Below are positions 15,574 to 24,917 of a stretch of 64,000 bases of DNA, piece by piece (the first letter of the stretch is position 1; every line of letters begins with the position of its first letter). Position numbers and translations under genes: made by a program. Below the pieces are notes generated by a model. That model searched no databases, was not told the DNA's origin, and was given only the letters and a program-made list of their open reading frames with translations. Source of the DNA: Bacteroidales bacterium 52_46 (GTDB lineage: Bacteria > Bacteroidota > Bacteroidia > Bacteroidales > Muribaculaceae); assembly GCA_001915385.1 (NCBI GenBank), contig MNQK01000035.1, forward strand, positions 62,001 to 126,000. The letters run 5' to 3'.

Positions 15574-17699
15574 TCTGTCACGGGGTCGATGCCCAGATTA
15601 TAGTAGATGAATGAATAGAGGTCGGTGTACTCGTCGATGACCTTGCTTATCGGTTTGCCGGCTCCGTGACCCGCCTTGGAGTCGATGCGTATGAGTTTGG
15701 GCTTGTCGCCGGTGTCCGATGCCTGGAGCACTGCGGCGTATTTGAACGAGTGGGCCGGCACCACGCGGTCGTCATGGTCGGCCGTGGTGACGAGTATAGC
15801 CGGATAGGGCGTGCCGTCGCTGCTGATGTTGTGCATGGGGGAGTAGGAACGCAGATAGGCTGCCATCTCGGGAGAGTCGGCCGATGTGCCGTAATCCGAC
15901 GCCCAGTTCCACCCGATGGTGAACAGATGGTAGCGCAGCATGTCCATGACACCTACGCGGGGTATCGCCACCGCGAAAAGGTCGGGACGCATGTTGACGC
16001 ATGTACCCACGAGGAGGCCGCCGTTGCTTCCGCCCTCTATCACTATGCGCTCCGGATTGGTATAACCCTCCCTGACGAGATACTCGGCGGCGGCGATGAA
16101 GTCGTCGAATACGTTTTTCTTCTGCATCTTGGTGCCGGCTTCGTGCCACTTGTCGCCGTATTCCGACCCTCCGCGCAGGTTGGCCTCTGCATATATGCCG
16201 CCGTTCTCAAGCCAGTTCAGGCGGTTGGGTGAGAAGGCCGGACCGAGTGCTATGTTGAAGCCGCCGTAGCCGTAGAGATACACAGGATTCGTGCCGTCGC
16301 GCTTTATCCCTTTTTTGTAGGTGAGGTGCATGTGTACGGGGGTGCCGTCGGCCGATGGATAGAACACCTCCTCGGTGACGTAGTCGTCGGGATTGAATCC
16401 CGCAACGGCGGCGCGTTCGGTCAGTGTGCTGCTGCCCGTGGCGAGGTCATATTTGTAGTGAGCCCACGGCTGCAGGTAGTTGGTCACGTTGTAATACACC
16501 TCGTCGTGCCGGCGTGAGCTGGAGAAAGTGGCGTTGGCTATCGACGGGAGCTGTATCTCACGGATGAAATTGCCGTTGAGGTCGTAGAGCGCCGGATGCG
16601 ATGATGCGTCGCGCTTGTAGTTTACTATGATTTTGTCGCCTGCCATCTGCGCGCCTGCCATCACGGCGTCGCTCTCGGCGATAAGTTCGTGCCAGTTAGC
16701 GCGTGACGGGTTGCTCACGGGTGCCGACATCAGCCGGTAGTTGGGAGCGTCGACCGAAGTGGTGAAGTAGATGGTGTCGCCGATTACGTCGACAATCCCT
16801 ATGATATTGTCCTGCGACGGCTCCATCACCTTCCACTCCGAAGCGGGGTCGTCGAGGTCTTTTACCTTGATTGACTCGCCGAATCCCTGTCCGCCGGCCA
16901 TCAGGAAAATGTAATGGTTCTTTTCGGGCACGTAGACTGAATGGAAATACAGCGGGTGATCCGTGTCCTCGTAAAACAGCTTGTCGTCCGACTGCGGAGT
17001 GCCGACCTTGTGATAGTAGATGCGGTGGTTCTCGTTGGCATTGGAAAATTCCTTCCCTGCCTCGGGCTTGGGATACGCGCTGTAGAAAAATCCGTCGCCA
17101 TACCATTCCGCGCCCGTGAACTTGGCCCACTCTATATGGTCGGGCAGCATACGGCCTGTCTCGGTGTCGAGCAGGTAAATCTCGCTCCAGTCGGAGCCGC
17201 TGCGGCTTATGGTGTAGGCGGTGTATTTGCCGTCGGGCGACATGAACACTCCCGTCAGCGCCACTGTGCCGTCGTCGCTGAGCTTGTTCGGGTCAAGAAA
17301 CAGTTCCGGCTTGCCGTCTATGGTGGCCTTGCGGTAAAGCACCGACTGGTTCTGCATCCCCGAATTTTCAAAGAAATAATAGCGGTTGTCGTCGGCTTTC
17401 CACGGAAGCCCTGTCTTTTTGTAGTTCTGGAATGAAGCGATGCGGTTGCGCAGTTTTTCGCGGAACGGTATTTTTGACATATAGTCTTCGGTCAGCTTGC
17501 GTTCGGCTTCGACCCATTGCAGGGTCGCGGCGGCCGTGTCGTTTTCGAGCGGACGGTATGTGTCGGTTACTGTGGTGCCGAAATAGGTGTCGGTCACGGC
17601 TCCGGACGGCGCCTCCGGATATTGCAGGCGTCCGGCGGCGTCGGCCGTTACGGCTGCTGTCAGTGCCATTGTCGTTAAAATTATTGACGGTTTATTCAT
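15570..17699 (-). CDS. Exported prolyl oligopeptidase (S9A)
   Basis: This 709-residue protein has a signal peptide (MNKPSIILTTMALTAAVTADA), so it acts outside the cytoplasm. It then has the seven-bladed propeller (about 80-440) and the alpha/beta hydrolase domain. The catalytic Ser is S558 in EGGSNGG, the Asp lies in DHDDRVVP (643/644) and the His is H678 in SKAGHGAGK. The size equals that of classical prolyl oligopeptidases, which cut short peptides after proline. It is the second gene of the run, 20 bases after the exonuclease gene. Confidence 0.94.
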   Translation of the reverse strand: MNKPSIILTTMALTAAVTADAAGRLQYPEAPSGAVTDTYFGTTVTDTYRPLENDTAAATLQWVEAERKLTEDYMSKIPFREKLRNRIASFQNYKKTGLPWKADDNRYYFFENSGMQNQSVLYRKATIDGKPELFLDPNKLSDDGTVALTGVFMSPDGKYTAYTISRSGSDWSEIYLLDTETGRMLPDHIEWAKFTGAEWYGDGFFYSAYPKPEAGKEFSNANENHRIYYHKVGTPQSDDKLFYEDTDHPLYFHSVYVPEKNHYIFLMAGGQGFGESIKVKDLDDPASEWKVMEPSQDNIIGIVDVIGDTIYFTTSVDAPNYRLMSAPVSNPSRANWHELIAESDAVMAGAQMAGDKIIVNYKRDASSHPALYDLNGNFIREIQLPSIANATFSSSRRHDEVYYNVTNYLQPWAHYKYDLATGSSTLTERAAVAGFNPDDYVTEEVFYPSADGTPVHMHLTYKKGIKRDGTNPVYLYGYGGFNIALGPAFSPNRLNWLENGGIYAEANLRGGSEYGDKWHEAGTKMQKKNVFDDFIAAAEYLVREGYTNPERIVIEGGSNGGLLVGTCVNMRPDLFAVAIPRVGVMDMLRYHLFTIGWNWASDYGTSADSPEMAAYLRSYSPMHNISSDGTPYPAILVTTADHDDRVVPAHSFKYAAVLQASDTGDKPKLIRIDSKAGHGAGKPISKVIDEYTDLYSFIYYNLGIDPVTE

Positions 17700-17719
17700 T
17701 CGATTGTTGTTGGTGGGGA

Positions 17720-18334
17720 TTATTGCTCTGGTTCTTCTATCCTGTAAGGAGAATTGTCAGGGCTGAATGCTCCGCTTTGCAGGTGAGTGTATATCCGGTA
17801 GCAGGCGTATGCGTCGAGAGCCGCATAGCCCTGCTGTGCCTCGGTCAGTGTCTCGGCTTCCCAATTGGTCAGACGCTGCCCTTTCGATATGCGTTCGTTG
17901 AATATTACGGCATAGACTTTCTGAAGTGAGTTGTCGGCTATGTCGTATGACTTGACATAGGTCTGCAGCTCGATGATGTTTTCAGGGTTAAAGGTGTCGA
18001 GAGCCGACAGCGAATGCAGGTCGTCCTTTATCGAGAGGCCGACCTTAAGCACCTTGTCGCTCTCCATAAGTTCTTTTATCTCAGGTGTCAGACCCGTATG
18101 GTTCAGGCGGATAAGGAAACATTCGTCGGCCGTCGACAGTTGCAGGAGCGCTACCTTGTGCGGCTGCCCTTTGTGAAACGAGGGCCGTGTTTCGGTGTCA
18201 AACCCTATGATGGGCTGAGTCATAAGGTATTTGATTGCTTTTCGACAGTCGAGCGGAGAATTAATCACTATGATACGGCCTCCAAACACCGCCTGGGGCA
18301 ATTCTGCTATCGCTTCCTTTGAAATTCCTAACAT
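17720..18334 (-). CDS. DEDD-type 3'-5' exonuclease domain protein
   Basis: This 204-residue protein is a stand-alone RNase D/WRN-like exonuclease domain. Exo I is IGFDTETRPSF (Asp and Glu metal ligands), Exo II lies in VLKVGLSIKDDLHSL (Asp) and Exo III is QGYAALDAYACYRIY (Asp and the Tyr of the DEDDy group). It lacks the HRDC domains of RNase D. The substrate could be DNA or RNA. It heads the five-gene run to 13046 and has its own near-perfect promoter. Confidence 0.88.
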   Translation of the reverse strand: MLGISKEAIAELPQAVFGGRIIVINSPLDCRKAIKYLMTQPIIGFDTETRPSFHKGQPHKVALLQLSTADECFLIRLNHTGLTPEIKELMESDKVLKVGLSIKDDLHSLSALDTFNPENIIELQTYVKSYDIADNSLQKVYAVIFNERISKGQRLTNWEAETLTEAQQGYAALDAYACYRIYTHLQSGAFSPDNSPYRIEEPEQ

Positions 18335-18358
18335 TATTTATTCTCTCCTTCTTTACTG

Positions 18359-18390
18359 CAAAAGTAACTAAAATTAGACAGCACAGCAAA
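18359..18390 (-). promoter_or_regulatory. Promoter of the exonuclease-led operon
   Basis: On the minus strand TTTG (18387-18390), a 20-base spacer and TACTTTTG (18359-18366) match the Bacteroidetes consensus. The ATG is 25 bases from the -7 box. Confidence 0.75.
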
Positions 18391-18468
18391 ACATTAATGC
18401 TAAAAAACGCCAAAACACTGTATTTCCACTTTTTGAAGAAAAATGAAGCTGTTTTTGATATTTTTAAT

Positions 18469-18476
18469 TATCTTTG
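18469..18476 (+). promoter_or_regulatory. Possible -7 box for the endonuclease IV gene
   Basis: TATCTTTG matches the -7 box, but no good TTTG is found at the right distance upstream. It lies 110 bases before the ATG. Confidence 0.35.
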
Positions 18477-18586
18477 TAGGTCAAACCATGACAAAACTCA
18501 TATCATAGGAGATGTGATTTAATAGTGTATTTGCATTTTCCGATGTTCTTTCGGACTTATTATCATATTTAACAGACTGTAATCAA

Positions 18587-19429
18587 ATGAAATATATTGG
18601 AGCTCACGTATCTACAGGCTCGGGAGTGGCGCAGGCCCCGCTCAATGCCGCCGACATCGGCGCAAAGGCTTTCGCACTGTTCACCCGCAACCCGTCGAGA
18701 TGGAAGTCAAAGCCGATTTCCGATAAGGAAGCGGCTCTTTTCAGGGAACGGTGCGCCACGCTCGGATATGCTCCCCGGCATATCCTGCCCCACGACAGCT
18801 ATCTCATCAACCTCGGCTCACCCGACAAGGATAAACTCGCGCAGTCGCGCGAGGCTTTCCTCGACGAGTTCAACCGCTGCGCGCAGCTCGGGCTGACGAT
18901 GCTCAATTTTCATCCCGGCTCACATCTAAACCTCGTCGATGCCGATGCATGCATAGCCACCATCGCCGAATCCATCAACATGACCCTTGACGCCACCGAA
19001 GGTGTAAAGGCCGTCATAGAGTCGACCGCCGGACAGGGCTCCAACCTCGGATACTCCTTCGAGCAGCTCAGGGCCATCATAGACCTTGTGGAGGACAAGT
19101 CGCGTGTGGGCGTCTGCGTCGATTCATGCCACACTTTCGCCGCCGGCTACGACCTCTCCACCCCCGAAGGCTACGAAGCCACATGGCAGGAATTTGACCG
19201 CGTGATCGGCCTCGGCTACCTTTGCGCCATGCATATCAACGACTCCAAAAAGGGACTGCATTCACGCGTCGACCGCCATGCTCCGATAGGGCAGGGCGAA
19301 ATTGGCGCCGCATTCTTCTCGATGCTCGTCAACGATCCCCGCATGGACAATATTCCCCTCATACTGGAGACACCCGACGAAAGCCTCTGGCCGCAGGAGA
19401 TAGCATGGCTCTACTCCGAAATCAAATGA
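18587..19429 (+). CDS. nfo: Endonuclease IV (AP endonuclease)
   Basis: This 280-residue TIM-barrel enzyme cuts DNA 5' to abasic sites in base-excision repair. It starts MKYIGAHVSTGSGVAQAP (family signature with zinc His). Other zinc-site segments are LNFHPGSHL, IESTAGQGSNLGYSFEQL (Glu), GVCVDSCHTFAAGYDL (Asp, His), MHINDSKKGLHSRVDRHAPIGQG (His, Asp, His) and ILETPDE (Glu). All nine expected ligand regions seem present and the length is that of the family. Confidence 0.97.
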   Translation: MKYIGAHVSTGSGVAQAPLNAADIGAKAFALFTRNPSRWKSKPISDKEAALFRERCATLGYAPRHILPHDSYLINLGSPDKDKLAQSREAFLDEFNRCAQLGLTMLNFHPGSHLNLVDADACIATIAESINMTLDATEGVKAVIESTAGQGSNLGYSFEQLRAIIDLVEDKSRVGVCVDSCHTFAAGYDLSTPEGYEATWQEFDRVIGLGYLCAMHINDSKKGLHSRVDRHAPIGQGEIGAAFFSMLVNDPRMDNIPLILETPDESLWPQEIAWLYSEIK

Positions 19430-19582
19430 ATCGCTGACCCTACAGTCTGACACCCTCTTACTGCATACCGGTGAGACACCCTCTAATCCTTAAATCAGTA
19501 ACGGGAACATTCTTACCTCATCACTCATCATCTGAAATAATCAAACAAAAAATAATCAAATAATCAATCACATTCAATCGAC

Positions 19583-21418
19583 ATGAAAACCAAACCCGAC
19601 TTAGGCTTTTGGAAGCTGTGGAATCTGAGCTTCGGATTTTTCGGAGTCCAGATTGCCTACGCGCTCCAAAGCTCTCAGGTGAGCCGTATCTTCTCCACCA
19701 TCGGAGCCGATCCTCACCAGCTGAGCTACTTCTGGATTCTGCCCCCTCTCATGGGATTTCTCGTGCAACCCATCATCGGTTCCGCTTCCGACCGCACATG
19801 GAACCGCTTCGGACGCCGTCTGCCCTACCTTATCGTCGGCGCCGCAATCGCCATCATCGTGATGTGCTTCCTCCCCAATGCCGGCAGCCTCGGACTCTCC
19901 GTCTCGGCGGCCATCACATTCGGCCTTTTCTGCCTCATGCTACTCGACACGTCAATCAACATGGCCATGCAGCCGTTCAAAATGCTTGTCGGCGATATGG
20001 TCAACGAGAAGCAGAAAGGCCTTGCCTACTCCATACAGAGCTTCCTGTGCAACGCAGGTTCGTTCGTAGGCTATCTCGCGCCTATCATCCTTGCGCTTTT
20101 CGTGAGCAACCAGGCTCCCGAAGGTGAGGTGCCCCCCACGGTGACATTCGCTTTCTATCTCGGTGCCCTCATCCTCCTGCTGTGCGTGCTCTACACCTTC
20201 GCCAAGGTCAAGGAGATGCCTCCGAAGTTGTATGCCGAATACAACGGTGTGCCCGAGGAGACAAATGAGAAAAAAGGCAATATGTTCACGCAGATGGCCG
20301 GTGCGCTCAAGACTGCGCCCGCCGTGTTCTGGACCATCGGTCTCGTGCAGTTCTTCTGCTGGAGCGGCTTCCTCTTCCTCTGGACATACTCCACCGACGC
20401 CATCGCCGGCCATGCTTTCGACTGTCCCGCCGAGCAGAAAGTGTCGGGCGTTGAAATCAACGGCACAACCTATTCCGACAAATATCTTTTTGCCGACGAA
20501 CTGCTCGTAATCGATGACGGACGTCTCACCATCAACGGCGTGAACGTCAACGGCAACATCATTTATCCCGACAGCATCAAGAACGCAGCCGGCGAACTCG
20601 TCATCAAGGAAGGCCAGATACACTACAAGGACGGTGTCGCTCTCCTCAAGCCCGGCGACAGCTACGGCAAAGCGGGCGACGTTCTCGTCATCGACGAAGT
20701 CGAGACCATACTCACCGCACCCGCCGCAACCGTAACCTCACTCTCGACCATCACCCCCGACCATAAGCTCGCCACCGCCCATATCGTAGTCAAGAAAGGC
20801 GACACCTACGAGAAGGAGCAGGTCAACGAACTTCCCTCGGCTTCAGCCGCCCAGATTTCGCCCAAACACGCCACCGTGCTCAACGCCCAGTCCAAGCAGT
20901 ATCAGGACGCCGGCGACTGGAATGGCGTGCTTTTCGCCGTTCAGGCCGTGTTTGCAGTAATATGGGCAGCCGTGCTTCCGCGATTTAAAAACCGCCGCTT
21001 CGCCTACTCCATCAGCCTTGTAATCGGTGCCGTAGGCTTCATTTCGGTTTACTTCTGCACCTCCAAGTGGGCGCTTACAGTGCCCTACGGGCTCATGGGC
21101 TGCGGATGGGCCGCAATGCTTGCCATGCCGTTCACCATCCTCACCAACGCCCTGTCGGGCAAGAACATCGGCACATATCTCGGCCTGTTCAACTGCACCA
21201 TCTGCTTCCCGCAGATTATCGCCGCCCTCCTCGGCGGTCTCATACTCGGCTTCTTCCCCCGTGCAGCCGCCGACACCGCTCAGGCCGGCGCACCGCAGAC
21301 AGTGTTCATGATTGTCGTAGCCGGTATCCTCATGCTCCTCGGTGCCCTCTCCGTATGGAACATCAAGGAAATCTCCGCCGAAAAACAGCGTGCAGCCGCC
21401 GAAGCCGCCGGCAAATAA
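19583..21418 (+). CDS. MFS transporter (GPH/SLC45-like) with a 160-residue insertion
   Basis: This 611-residue membrane protein starts MKTKPDLGFWKLWNLSFGFFGVQIAYALQ and has the loop PIIGSASDRTWNRFGRRLPY, typical of the sugar:cation symporter/SLC45-type MFS transporters. About twelve membrane segments are visible. Relatives are normally 440-450 residues. The extra length is a hydrophilic, beta-rich block at about 280-440, between TM7 and TM8, predicted on the outer (periplasmic) face. It includes repeated short hydrophobic strands such as YLFADELLVIDDGRLTINGV and DVLVIDEVETILTAP. A sugar substrate is likely but unproven. The gene follows nfo by 153 bases on the same strand. Confidence 0.85.
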   Translation: MKTKPDLGFWKLWNLSFGFFGVQIAYALQSSQVSRIFSTIGADPHQLSYFWILPPLMGFLVQPIIGSASDRTWNRFGRRLPYLIVGAAIAIIVMCFLPNAGSLGLSVSAAITFGLFCLMLLDTSINMAMQPFKMLVGDMVNEKQKGLAYSIQSFLCNAGSFVGYLAPIILALFVSNQAPEGEVPPTVTFAFYLGALILLLCVLYTFAKVKEMPPKLYAEYNGVPEETNEKKGNMFTQMAGALKTAPAVFWTIGLVQFFCWSGFLFLWTYSTDAIAGHAFDCPAEQKVSGVEINGTTYSDKYLFADELLVIDDGRLTINGVNVNGNIIYPDSIKNAAGELVIKEGQIHYKDGVALLKPGDSYGKAGDVLVIDEVETILTAPAATVTSLSTITPDHKLATAHIVVKKGDTYEKEQVNELPSASAAQISPKHATVLNAQSKQYQDAGDWNGVLFAVQAVFAVIWAAVLPRFKNRRFAYSISLVIGAVGFISVYFCTSKWALTVPYGLMGCGWAAMLAMPFTILTNALSGKNIGTYLGLFNCTICFPQIIAALLGGLILGFFPRAAADTAQAGAPQTVFMIVVAGILMLLGALSVWNIKEISAEKQRAAAEAAGK

Positions 21419-21496
21419 TCACCCTTGCCTGACAGATTTCCGGAATAACAAGCAGGTGGTAGATTGCTACCGACCATGCATAAAATAAACCGCAAT

Positions 21497-21574
21497 ACAG
21501 GAGATTTAACAGTGGTACAATATATAAATATAATATTGAGCTTCTGTTGAATCTCCTGTCCTGTTGTTAACAGG
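21497..21574 (+). terminator. Stem-loop pair after the MFS gene
   Basis: 16-bp inverted arms (ACAGGAGATTTAACAG at 21497-21512; CTGTTGAATCTCCTGT at 21544-21559) have one mismatch and a 31-base AT-rich loop. They are followed directly by a second small palindrome CCTGTTGTTAACAGG (21560-21574). There is no T-run, so a repeat or RNA-processing role is equally possible. Confidence 0.4.
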
Positions 21575-21622
21575 GAGTATCAAAACTCCGATTCTGTGGG
21601 CATAAACAATTAAATATCACCC

Positions 21623-22639
21623 ATGAAGAAAAAATTATTCATCACGCTTGTTGTCGCTATATTAACCGTCGCAATGGTAAGTTGCTCGGACGACAATGAT
21701 ATAGTCATTGAAAAATCAATTGGTACTATGTCAAAAAAATCATTCAGACTGCTATGTTTCGGCAATTCTTTTACAGAGGATGCCATGGGGTATGTCCCGA
21801 TGATATTGAAACAGTTGGCTCCTGATGTAGATGTGACAATAGGCATAGCTTATATCGGCGGTTGCTCTCTACAACAGCATCTTGCCAATTTCCGGGGGGC
21901 GGCATACGTAGACGGAGAAAATGTGTATATGCCGCAAATGTATGATTATTACAAGAGCGAAAGCGGTGATTCATGGGTCACGCAGCACAATAAGGACATT
22001 GATTCTATACTCGCCGACAAAGAGTGGGACGTAGTGACATTTCAGCAGAATGGCTCGCAGGCTCATCTTGAATGGTCTGAGGTAATAGAGCCGTATATAA
22101 GCGAACTTGTAGAGTTGGCCTATGAGAAAAAGAATGGTATAAGGTTCGGTTGGATACTTATCCACGGTGCCTATGGGGCAAGTGATGCCGGTTTTGAATA
22201 TTATTGGCGGGGGGCGGCAAATAATGCACAGATGACTGCCGATGCTCTTGATTGTATAGTGTTCCCTTATGGCACAGCGGTGCAGAATCTGAGATTGAGC
22301 GGGTTGAAATCACTTGGCGACGGTTCGGCCAAAAATCTTACTGTCGATAATGGGCATCTGCAGGAAGGAATAGGTTGCTATTGTGCGGCCTTGACAAATG
22401 CACTGACCATATTGCGGCTTGCCGGGGTAAAAGATGTTGATGCAATGATTGACTTTACAGAAATCAATGAAGCTACAATCAAATATATGAATGTTCCGGG
22501 ACGTCATCTCGGCTCGGGAGTAATAGGCATGACACCCGAAAACAGATACATAGCCAAACTGGCAGCTCTTGCAGCCATATCTTCCCCATACAATCTGACC
22601 GACCTTTCTGGAGAATCATGCCGGAAGTTTGCGCCTTAA
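21623..22639 (+). CDS. DUF4886 family lipoprotein (SGNH-hydrolase-like)
   Basis: This 338-residue protein has a signal peptide with lipobox VSCS (MKKKLFITLVVAILTVAMVSC). Its core starts RLLCFGNSFTEDAMGYVP; the GNSFTxD block corresponds to the nucleophile motif of SGNH esterase-like folds. VDNGHLQEGIGCY near 245 could supply the late Asp/His pair, and VVTFQQNGSQAH a middle block. DUF4886 proteins are frequent in Bacteroidetes polysaccharide-use regions; carbohydrate deacetylation is a plausible but unproven role. Composition is more AT-rich than that of the neighbouring MFS gene. Confidence 0.82.
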   Translation: MKKKLFITLVVAILTVAMVSCSDDNDIVIEKSIGTMSKKSFRLLCFGNSFTEDAMGYVPMILKQLAPDVDVTIGIAYIGGCSLQQHLANFRGAAYVDGENVYMPQMYDYYKSESGDSWVTQHNKDIDSILADKEWDVVTFQQNGSQAHLEWSEVIEPYISELVELAYEKKNGIRFGWILIHGAYGASDAGFEYYWRGAANNAQMTADALDCIVFPYGTAVQNLRLSGLKSLGDGSAKNLTVDNGHLQEGIGCYCAALTNALTILRLAGVKDVDAMIDFTEINEATIKYMNVPGRHLGSGVIGMTPENRYIAKLAALAAISSPYNLTDLSGESCRKFAP

Positions 22640-22678
22640 TAAAGCATGCAAAAAAAGAAAAAGTTATGTATTAATGAG

Positions 22679-22686
22679 TATCTTTG
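22679..22686 (+). promoter_or_regulatory. -7 box before the membrane regulator gene
   Basis: TATCTTTG matches TAnnTTTG and lies 85 bases before the chosen ATG. No clear -33 box is seen. Confidence 0.4.
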
Positions 22687-22771
22687 TATATGATGTTAAC
22701 GTCAGCGGAAATAGAAGTATTGCGCTATGACAGTACTCGTCTTTGGTATGACATTGCCTATTGAATGTATT

Positions 22772-24535
22772 ATGAAGAAACGGATTATATTGCTTTTGAT
22801 TGCGACCCTGTATATTTCGGCTGCGCTGACCGGCTGTCGCCACAAAACCGGTGCATGGAATTCAATGAACGAGGCCGAACGTCTCATCCAGACTCATCCC
22901 GACTCCTCCCTCTCGATACTTTCGGCAATCGACAGGCACACACTCGGCGACGATGAGGAGAAAGCCCGCTACGCCCTGCTGATGTCAATGGCACTCGACA
23001 AGAACTACGTCGATACCACCACATTTGAAATCTTACAGCCCGCCATTGACTATTACCTGAAAAAAGGCACTCCCGACGAAAAACTGCGCACCCTTTACTA
23101 TCAGGGCCGCATCTACCAGAACGGAAAAAATGATGACATGGCAATGCGGTCATTCATTCAGGGACGGGAATATATCGAAATAGCGACAGACACACTGACC
23201 GCCGCCAACTTGCTTGTAGCGCAGGGTGTAATATACTATTCCACCTACAAGATCGATGACTTTATTGAAAATAACGAAAAAGCGGCGCGACTGTACAATT
23301 CAATTAATAGACCCGATTACGAATTTTCAAGTCTTGCGAAAATTATTAATGGTAGTATACAAATCGGGAATAAACAGCTGGCCGATAGTGTATTGAATAT
23401 ATCAAAAGGCAAGATTTTGCATCATCCGGAATATGGAGCTGAAATATTTCCGCATGTTTTATCGTATGCAATTGCATGGGAGAGTAAGGAACATCTTCGT
23501 AGAATTCTTGACAGTTACAGCAATCTTGATAGTATTGAACCAGAATTAAAATTGAATGTCGCATTGGGATTCTGTAAAATCGGTGAACCGGCAAAAGCAA
23601 TATCTTTCCTGCACTCGGCAGAAACAGATAATGGTATTCGGGAGTCGCTCAAATATCTTGCGGTTAAATCGCAGGTTTTGGAGGAGAATGGCGATTTGGC
23701 AGGCGCTCTCAAAGCATATCGCAGTTTTTATAAAAAATTGGAAGCCCAACATCAGAAAATCTTTTCACAGGACTTACTGTTCGCACAGCAAAAACATGAA
23801 ATGGAAATCTCAAGTCTGACCGATTTGAGAAAAAGAGACAATTTTATCTGGATAATTTCATGCGGTGTTCTTTTGTTGTTCTTTATGGTCATATATATTT
23901 TTTATCGTTATAGATTAATAAAAACGAAAAATCTATTGAATGAAAAGGAGAAAGAAAGGTTACAATTAGAGTTGGATAATCTCCTTAAAGAAAAAGAAAA
24001 GCTTGAATTAGAACGGAAGAATGCGAAATTGGAATGCGAACGCCAGATGTTGGCCGCTGAGAATATGCGGTTGAAAATCAAACAGCTTGAAGAGGAGAGC
24101 ATCAGCCTTAAAAGTCTGCTTATGACTCAGAGTGATATAGCGAAACCTGTTGAGGATGCGATTAAAGTAAGGATTGAGATGTTGAACGGGCTTCTCGCAA
24201 CCTGCATTTCTGAAAACTCATCCTACGCTCAACCCTATGGTGCATGGCGCGACAAATTGGTGCAGGATAAAGACGAGTTTATGAACTCGACACGTCTTGC
24301 ATTTAAAGCCTCCCATCCCAAATTCATCGAGTATCTGGAGCAACACCGGCTTTCGGAGGCAGAAATCAATTACCTATGCCTATATGCAATAGGCCTGAGA
24401 GGAAAAGAAGTCGGCGAATATATCCAACTCCGTCGCCATTACCATATCAGCAGCGATATCCGCCGAAAACTCGGCATCGATGACCATGAAACAAATATAG
24501 GCATCTACATCCGAAAACTGATGAAGACTCTTTAG
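22772..24535 (+). CDS. Membrane-anchored TPR and helix-turn-helix regulator
   Basis: The start is chosen at MKKRIILLLIATLYISAALTGC (ATG 22772), giving a lipobox-like LTGC and 587 residues. The domain order is: N-terminal signal/anchor; TPR-like helices in the periplasmic part (about 30-350, MNEAERLIQTHPDSSLSIL...); one membrane segment (about 370-390, FIWIISCGVLLLFFMVIYIF); a long charged coiled coil (about 395-470, NEKEKERLQLELDNLLKEKE); and a C-terminal domain with LSEAEINYLCLYAIGLRGKEVGEYI and ISSDIRRKLGIDDHETNIGIYIRKLMKTL that looks like a LuxR-type HTH. This layout is common in Bacteroidetes and suggests a transmembrane sensor that binds DNA directly. The likely target is the outer-membrane gene 380 bases downstream. 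The middle third is clearly more AT-rich than the two ends. Confidence 0.75.
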   Translation: MKKRIILLLIATLYISAALTGCRHKTGAWNSMNEAERLIQTHPDSSLSILSAIDRHTLGDDEEKARYALLMSMALDKNYVDTTTFEILQPAIDYYLKKGTPDEKLRTLYYQGRIYQNGKNDDMAMRSFIQGREYIEIATDTLTAANLLVAQGVIYYSTYKIDDFIENNEKAARLYNSINRPDYEFSSLAKIINGSIQIGNKQLADSVLNISKGKILHHPEYGAEIFPHVLSYAIAWESKEHLRRILDSYSNLDSIEPELKLNVALGFCKIGEPAKAISFLHSAETDNGIRESLKYLAVKSQVLEENGDLAGALKAYRSFYKKLEAQHQKIFSQDLLFAQQKHEMEISSLTDLRKRDNFIWIISCGVLLLFFMVIYIFYRYRLIKTKNLLNEKEKERLQLELDNLLKEKEKLELERKNAKLECERQMLAAENMRLKIKQLEEESISLKSLLMTQSDIAKPVEDAIKVRIEMLNGLLATCISENSSYAQPYGAWRDKLVQDKDEFMNSTRLAFKASHPKFIEYLEQHRLSEAEINYLCLYAIGLRGKEVGEYIQLRRHYHISSDIRRKLGIDDHETNIGIYIRKLMKTL

Positions 24536-24551
24536 CATTGCGGTACATCCC

Positions 24552-24686
24552 AATGCTGTTTACTTAAGGAGTATCAAGTGGGGCGAGGGCGTCTCGCCCT
24601 CGTGGTATTATTCTCATTACACTGAAAGTTACCACGGGGGCGAGACGCCCCCGCTCCATTCGCACTCAGCTTAAGTAAAGAGCATT
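24552..24686. repeat. MITE-like element, family A copy 1
   Basis: Outer inverted repeats AATGCTGTTTACTTAAG (24552-24568) and CTTAAGTAAAGAGCATT (24670-24686) enclose two inner palindromes with core GGGCGAGACGCCC (GGGCGAGGGCGTCTCGCCCT and its inverse). The element fills most of the 380-base gap between the regulator and outer-membrane genes. Other copies are at 37950-38077 and 46382-46505. Confidence 0.8.
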
Positions 24687-24861
24687 TCGGTGCGTCCCTA
24701 CGTTGAGTTCCCCCATTCCGCAGTCCTTTGCTCCCTTGGCATACAGTAGCAGCCGGCAAATGTCAAACTTTTGGATATTGTGTTCAGAAAATGGATATAT
24801 TCTATTTCCTAAATGGTTGTTATACATGTGAATAAAAGTTGTTGCCGTCAAACTTTTATTC

Positions 24862-24892
24862 TTGTTTGAAAATTATCCAATCTCTATTTTTG
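24862..24892 (+). promoter_or_regulatory. Promoter of the outer-membrane barrel gene
   Basis: TTG (24862-24864), a 20-base spacer and TATTTTTG (24885-24892) fit the Bacteroidetes pattern. The ATG lies 26 bases downstream. Confidence 0.6.
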
Positions 24893-24917
24893 TGTCGAAT
24901 TTAAAACAGCATCACAC

